From Chryseosolibacter sp964393795 (GTDB lineage Bacteria; Bacteroidota; Bacteroidia; Cytophagales; Cyclobacteriaceae): a stretch of DNA of 64,000 bases. The translations under genes were made by a program, and so were the position numbers. Positions 60,945 to 64,000 of this stretch are shown piece by piece (positions within the stretch are counted from its first letter, which is position 1; each line of letters begins with the position of its first letter). Location: the NCBI GenBank assembly GCA_964393795.1, contig CAYMWA010000003.1, positions 18,274-82,273 on the forward strand, written 5' to 3'. Under the pieces are notes generated by a model, which had not been told where the DNA came from, made no database searches, and saw nothing but the letters and a program-made list of their open reading frames with translations.

Positions 60945-62486
60945 ATGAACTCACTACCGTTTATTGATTTATCTGTAATTTTCCTATACCTCCTCGGGAT
61001 GATTGGTATCGGCTACTACTTTTCCCGCAAAAAGCAGAGCACGGACCAGTTTACCAAAGCTGCCGGCCAAATCCCAGGATGGGTGCTGGGGATCAGCCTG
61101 TACGCGACGTTTCTCAGCAGCAACACCTTTCTTGGCGTACCGGGAAAATCGTACGGCGAAGACTGGAACGCGTTTGTCTTCAGCCTGTCCATGCCTTTTG
61201 CCGCCTGGATCGCTGCGCGGTTTTTTGTTCCCTTCTATAGAAAGACGGGCGAGGTCAGCGCCTACACGCATCTCGAAAAGCGCTTCGGTCCGTGGGCACG
61301 AACGTATGCGATGGTTTGTTTTGTTCTGACGCAACTCGCACGGATGGGGTCTATCTTTTTTGGAATAGCCCTTACCCTGCAGGCGCTGACCGGCATCGAT
61401 ATGACCACGATCATGATCATCAGCGGCGCATGTATTGTCGCCTACACCGTAATGGGTGGAATCGAGGCGGTGATCTGGACGGAAGTCGTGCAAGGTATTC
61501 TTCTCACCGCCGGTGCGTTGCTGGTACTTGTATTGATCGTGTACGGGATGGACAACGGCGTTTCAGACATCATCGCCATCGGAAATGCTGACAACAAGTT
61601 CAGCCTCGGCAGCCTTGATCTGACAGACTTCAGTTCGTCAACATTTTGGGTCATCTTCTTGTACGGATTTTTTATCAACCTCAATAATTTCGGTATTGAC
61701 CAGAACTATGTGCAACGCTATCACACCGCGAGCAGTCCCAGGGCGGCCTCACGCGGAATATGGCTTTGTGTCTACTGGTATGTTCCGATCAGCCTCGTTT
61801 TCTTTTTTATCGGTACCGCGCTCTATGCGTACTATCAGCAGCATCCCGATCTGATAGAAGCGGTGAAGGCGCAAGCGGCGGTAGAGCAAGGGGTTTCAAT
61901 TGATATGCTGAAACCCCACGACTACGGAGACAAGGTGTTGCCGCATTTCATGGTGAACCAGCTTCCCGTTGGCGTACTCGGCCTTGTGATCGCTGCGATA
62001 CTTTCGGCAGCGATGAGCACCATCAGCAGTGGCATGAATGCCAGTGCGACCGTCTTCCTCAAAGACATCTACCAACGCTACATCAACAAGGAGGCTACAC
62101 CTAAACAGGAGATGAAGGTCCTCTATATATCGACGACCGTCATCGGAATCAGTTCTATGGTGGTCGGCATCATGATGATCGGAGTGGAGAGTATTCTCGA
62201 CGTATGGTGGAAACTGGCCGGCATTTTCGCCGGAGGCATGCTCGGGCTGTTCCTCCTGGGCATGATCGCGAAGAGCGCAGATAATGCCATCGCAAAGACC
62301 GCTACCATCCTGGGCATCCTGGTCATCCTCTGGATGACGTTTTCCAGCCTCATCCCAGACGACTACGCCTTCTTGAGAAATTCGATGCATGTCAATATGA
62401 TCATTGTGATTGGTACACTGACTATTTTCTTCTCCGGCATCGTCCTGGCAAAACTGAAAACGCAATTCAGTCGTGCAGACCAGTAA
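60945..62486 (+). CDS. Sodium:solute symporter (SSS family)
   Basis: A 513-residue symporter with 13 or so helices and the SSS sodium-site region AAILSAAMSTISSGMNASAT (about residues 346-365). SSS carriers include the sialic acid importer SiaT, and the neighbouring lyase and sialidase make sialic acid the best guess. Its end overlaps the start of the YidR-like gene by 14 bp. Confidence 0.88.
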   Translation: MNSLPFIDLSVIFLYLLGMIGIGYYFSRKKQSTDQFTKAAGQIPGWVLGISLYATFLSSNTFLGVPGKSYGEDWNAFVFSLSMPFAAWIAARFFVPFYRKTGEVSAYTHLEKRFGPWARTYAMVCFVLTQLARMGSIFFGIALTLQALTGIDMTTIMIISGACIVAYTVMGGIEAVIWTEVVQGILLTAGALLVLVLIVYGMDNGVSDIIAIGNADNKFSLGSLDLTDFSSSTFWVIFLYGFFINLNNFGIDQNYVQRYHTASSPRAASRGIWLCVYWYVPISLVFFFIGTALYAYYQQHPDLIEAVKAQAAVEQGVSIDMLKPHDYGDKVLPHFMVNQLPVGVLGLVIAAILSAAMSTISSGMNASATVFLKDIYQRYINKEATPKQEMKVLYISTTVIGISSMVVGIMMIGVESILDVWWKLAGIFAGGMLGLFLLGMIAKSADNAIAKTATILGILVILWMTFSSLIPDDYAFLRNSMHVNMIIVIGTLTIFFSGIVLAKLKTQFSRADQ

Positions 62487-63903
62487 ACGCATCCGCTTGA
62501 ATGAATGTGCAAGAATATTATTGGCCGCTGGCCTTACCACTTTATCCATATCCTGTTCAATGAAAGAAGAACGCGGGTTTATTGATGCTGTACAATTGAC
62601 GGATCAGCCCTATGGACATATGATCAATTCCGCCCAGGTGTTTTCACCGAGCGACCAATGGGTGGCCTATGATACGCGCAATGATCAGACCCACATCAGC
62701 CAAACATGCTGCGTGGAGAAGGTGAACGTTGCAACGGGTGAAGTGGTCAAGCTGTACCATGCGCCGAACCAAACGGCGTATGGACCTGGCGTTGGAGCCG
62801 TAGCGTGGCATCCGGCTGAAAACAAAATCATCTTTATTCACGGATTGCTCAACTGCGACAAATCGAAACCCTACGGTTTTACGCGCAGGTTCGGGGCAAT
62901 CGTCGATGAGCAGCATCCCGGGAAGGTTGTTCATGCCGAAGCGCGATCAATCGACTCGCTGGTGGCAGGGGCACTACGCGGTGGCACCCACGCCTACAGC
63001 TGGAGTGCTGATGGCAAATGGATCAGCTTCACGTACAACGATGCGTTGATGGAAGCCCTGGAACGCAGTGGCCAGGGAAAAGACTTGCGGACGATCGGTG
63101 TGATGGCCCCGGTGAGGGCCGTGCGGGTGCCGTCCGAAGATGCCGAAAATTTTTCAGGGGCGTATTTTTCCGTCGTGGCTGCGACGGTAACTGAAACGCC
63201 GGAGCCGGGAAGTGACGACATTGAAAAAGCTTTTGACGAATGCTGGATCGGCAATGATGGATATGTCAGAACTGACGGGTCGACGCAACGGAGAGCGATT
63301 GCTTTTCAGGGACATGTCAGGACGCGCGACAACGAGGTGATCACCGAAGTGTTTGTCTCGGATATACCGGAAGACCTGACTGCGCAGGTCGATGGTATGC
63401 CTCTTCAGGGAACCCGTACACTGCGTCCGGCTGTGCCCGCCGGGTTGCGCCAGCGGCGTGTGACCTTTACTGAAAACAGGAAATATCCCGGCGTTCAGGG
63501 ACCGCGTTTCTGGCTTCGTTCTTCTCCTGACGGATCGGCGATCTACTTTTTGATGAAGGATGACCAGGGTATCGTTCAGGTGTACGCGGTTCCGCCTAAC
63601 GGTGGGGATATCCGTCAGATTACAAACCTTCCCGTCTCCATTGAAGCGCAGTTTAATGTCAGCCCTGACGGGAAATCGCTTGCCCTTATCGCGGGCAGGA
63701 GCGTCTGGTTGAGCGATATTGAAAGCGGTAAGGCAAGGCAACTTACCGCCACTGCGGCGGAGGGCGATGAGCCGGTGCTGGCGGTGGTGTGGAACCATGC
63801 CGGCAATGCGCTTGTTTTTAATCGCTACGTCAGCAGTGCGGAGGGGCGATACCTGCAAATTTTCAAGCTCAACGTCGACGATGTGGGTTTGAATGCGGAT
63901 TGA
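62473..63903 (+). CDS. YidR-like DUF3748 lipoprotein (TolB-type propeller)
   Basis: A 476-residue protein resembling E. coli YidR in several stretches: SFTYNDALME, TPEPGSDDIEKA, RRVTFTENRKYPGV and FLMKDDQGIVQ. It is a beta-propeller of unknown function. Unlike YidR it has a lipoprotein-type signal (SISCS, Cys28). No ATG is available; GTG at 62473 overlaps the SSS gene, TTG at 62497 is the alternative. Its coupling to the SSS carrier suggests a role with sialic acid or a related sugar. Confidence 0.85.
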   Translation: MQTSKRIRLNECARILLAAGLTTLSISCSMKEERGFIDAVQLTDQPYGHMINSAQVFSPSDQWVAYDTRNDQTHISQTCCVEKVNVATGEVVKLYHAPNQTAYGPGVGAVAWHPAENKIIFIHGLLNCDKSKPYGFTRRFGAIVDEQHPGKVVHAEARSIDSLVAGALRGGTHAYSWSADGKWISFTYNDALMEALERSGQGKDLRTIGVMAPVRAVRVPSEDAENFSGAYFSVVAATVTETPEPGSDDIEKAFDECWIGNDGYVRTDGSTQRRAIAFQGHVRTRDNEVITEVFVSDIPEDLTAQVDGMPLQGTRTLRPAVPAGLRQRRVTFTENRKYPGVQGPRFWLRSSPDGSAIYFLMKDDQGIVQVYAVPPNGGDIRQITNLPVSIEAQFNVSPDGKSLALIAGRSVWLSDIESGKARQLTATAAEGDEPVLAVVWNHAGNALVFNRYVSSAEGRYLQIFKLNVDDVGLNAD

Positions 63904-63956
63904 CATCGGCGAACACCTTCCGGCTGGCGAGAAAATTTTTATTTGTTAAGTGCATC

Positions 63957-64000
63957 ATGGACGCTGAAGAGGCACAAATCCTCAATTACGTAAGAACTAT
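63957..64000 (+). CDS. Start of an unidentified gene, cut by the window end
   Basis: An ATG at 63957 opens a frame of 14 codons (MDAEEAQILNYVRT) to the end of the window. It follows the YidR-like stop by 53 bp with an AT-rich leader. Too short to identify. Confidence 0.4.
   Translation, partial: MDAEEAQILNYVRT

Overview
The window looks like chromosome from a Bacteroidota bacterium, most likely of the Cytophagales type. The signs are a SusC/SusD outer-membrane pair, a second TonB receptor with an N-terminal carboxypeptidase-regulatory-like domain, many lipoproteins with a Cys just after the signal peptide, Tat-exported Gfo/Idh/MocA oxidoreductases, a XylR-type fusion regulator and few obvious Shine-Dalgarno sequences. 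It holds two 100-N scaffold gaps, at 7332-7431 and 55959-56058. No rRNA, tRNA, CRISPR array, transposase or phage gene was found.

Layout. 7-1377: a membrane protein and a lipoprotein of unknown role. 1826-4479: a small cluster of a membrane-tailed SDR, an unknown soluble protein, a VKOR-like protein and an SPW-repeat membrane protein. 4469-5212: an endonuclease/exonuclease/phosphatase-fold protein. 5415-8476: two glycosyltransferases and an SDR, with gap 1 inside the second glycosyltransferase. 8747-9106: a Cys-rich copper-binding four-helix protein. 9386-16125: a complete TetR-controlled ABC-2 drug-efflux operon (TolC, HlyD-like, two ATPases, two permeases). 16289-17551: an MFS transporter.

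17790-62486 and beyond is a long carbohydrate-catabolism region. One block (17790-33988) has a LacI regulator, a secreted hydrolase-like protein, an atypical epimerase, a DHDPS-family aldolase, two Tat-exported oxidoreductases, a FucP-type transporter, NagA, a TonB receptor, a TIM-barrel isomerase, an SDR, a zinc-type dehydrogenase and an OMP-decarboxylase-fold enzyme. A second block (34250-63903) has two purple-acid-phosphatase-like enzymes, a GH20 hexosaminidase, a ROK kinase, SusC/SusD, a ceramidase-family protein, a PhoPQ-activated-type protein, a sialidase, a DegT aminotransferase, N-acetylneuraminate lyase, XylR-type and AraC regulators, MFS and SSS transporters and a YidR-like (DUF3748) protein. 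Together these suggest stripping of amino-sugar and sialic-acid-containing glycans, import through SusCD, and breakdown to GlcNAc-6-P-level intermediates.

Two signals are not explained by gene annotation. First, 7-bp motifs of the form RCGCAAA recur as direct repeats exactly 21 bp apart in front of five genes of the second block. This looks like a shared site for an AraC-type regulator. Second, many gene-tail intergenic regions carry arrays of 7- or 8-bp tandem repeats, two of them wrapped around a REP-like core. No divergent-promoter region in the window has one.
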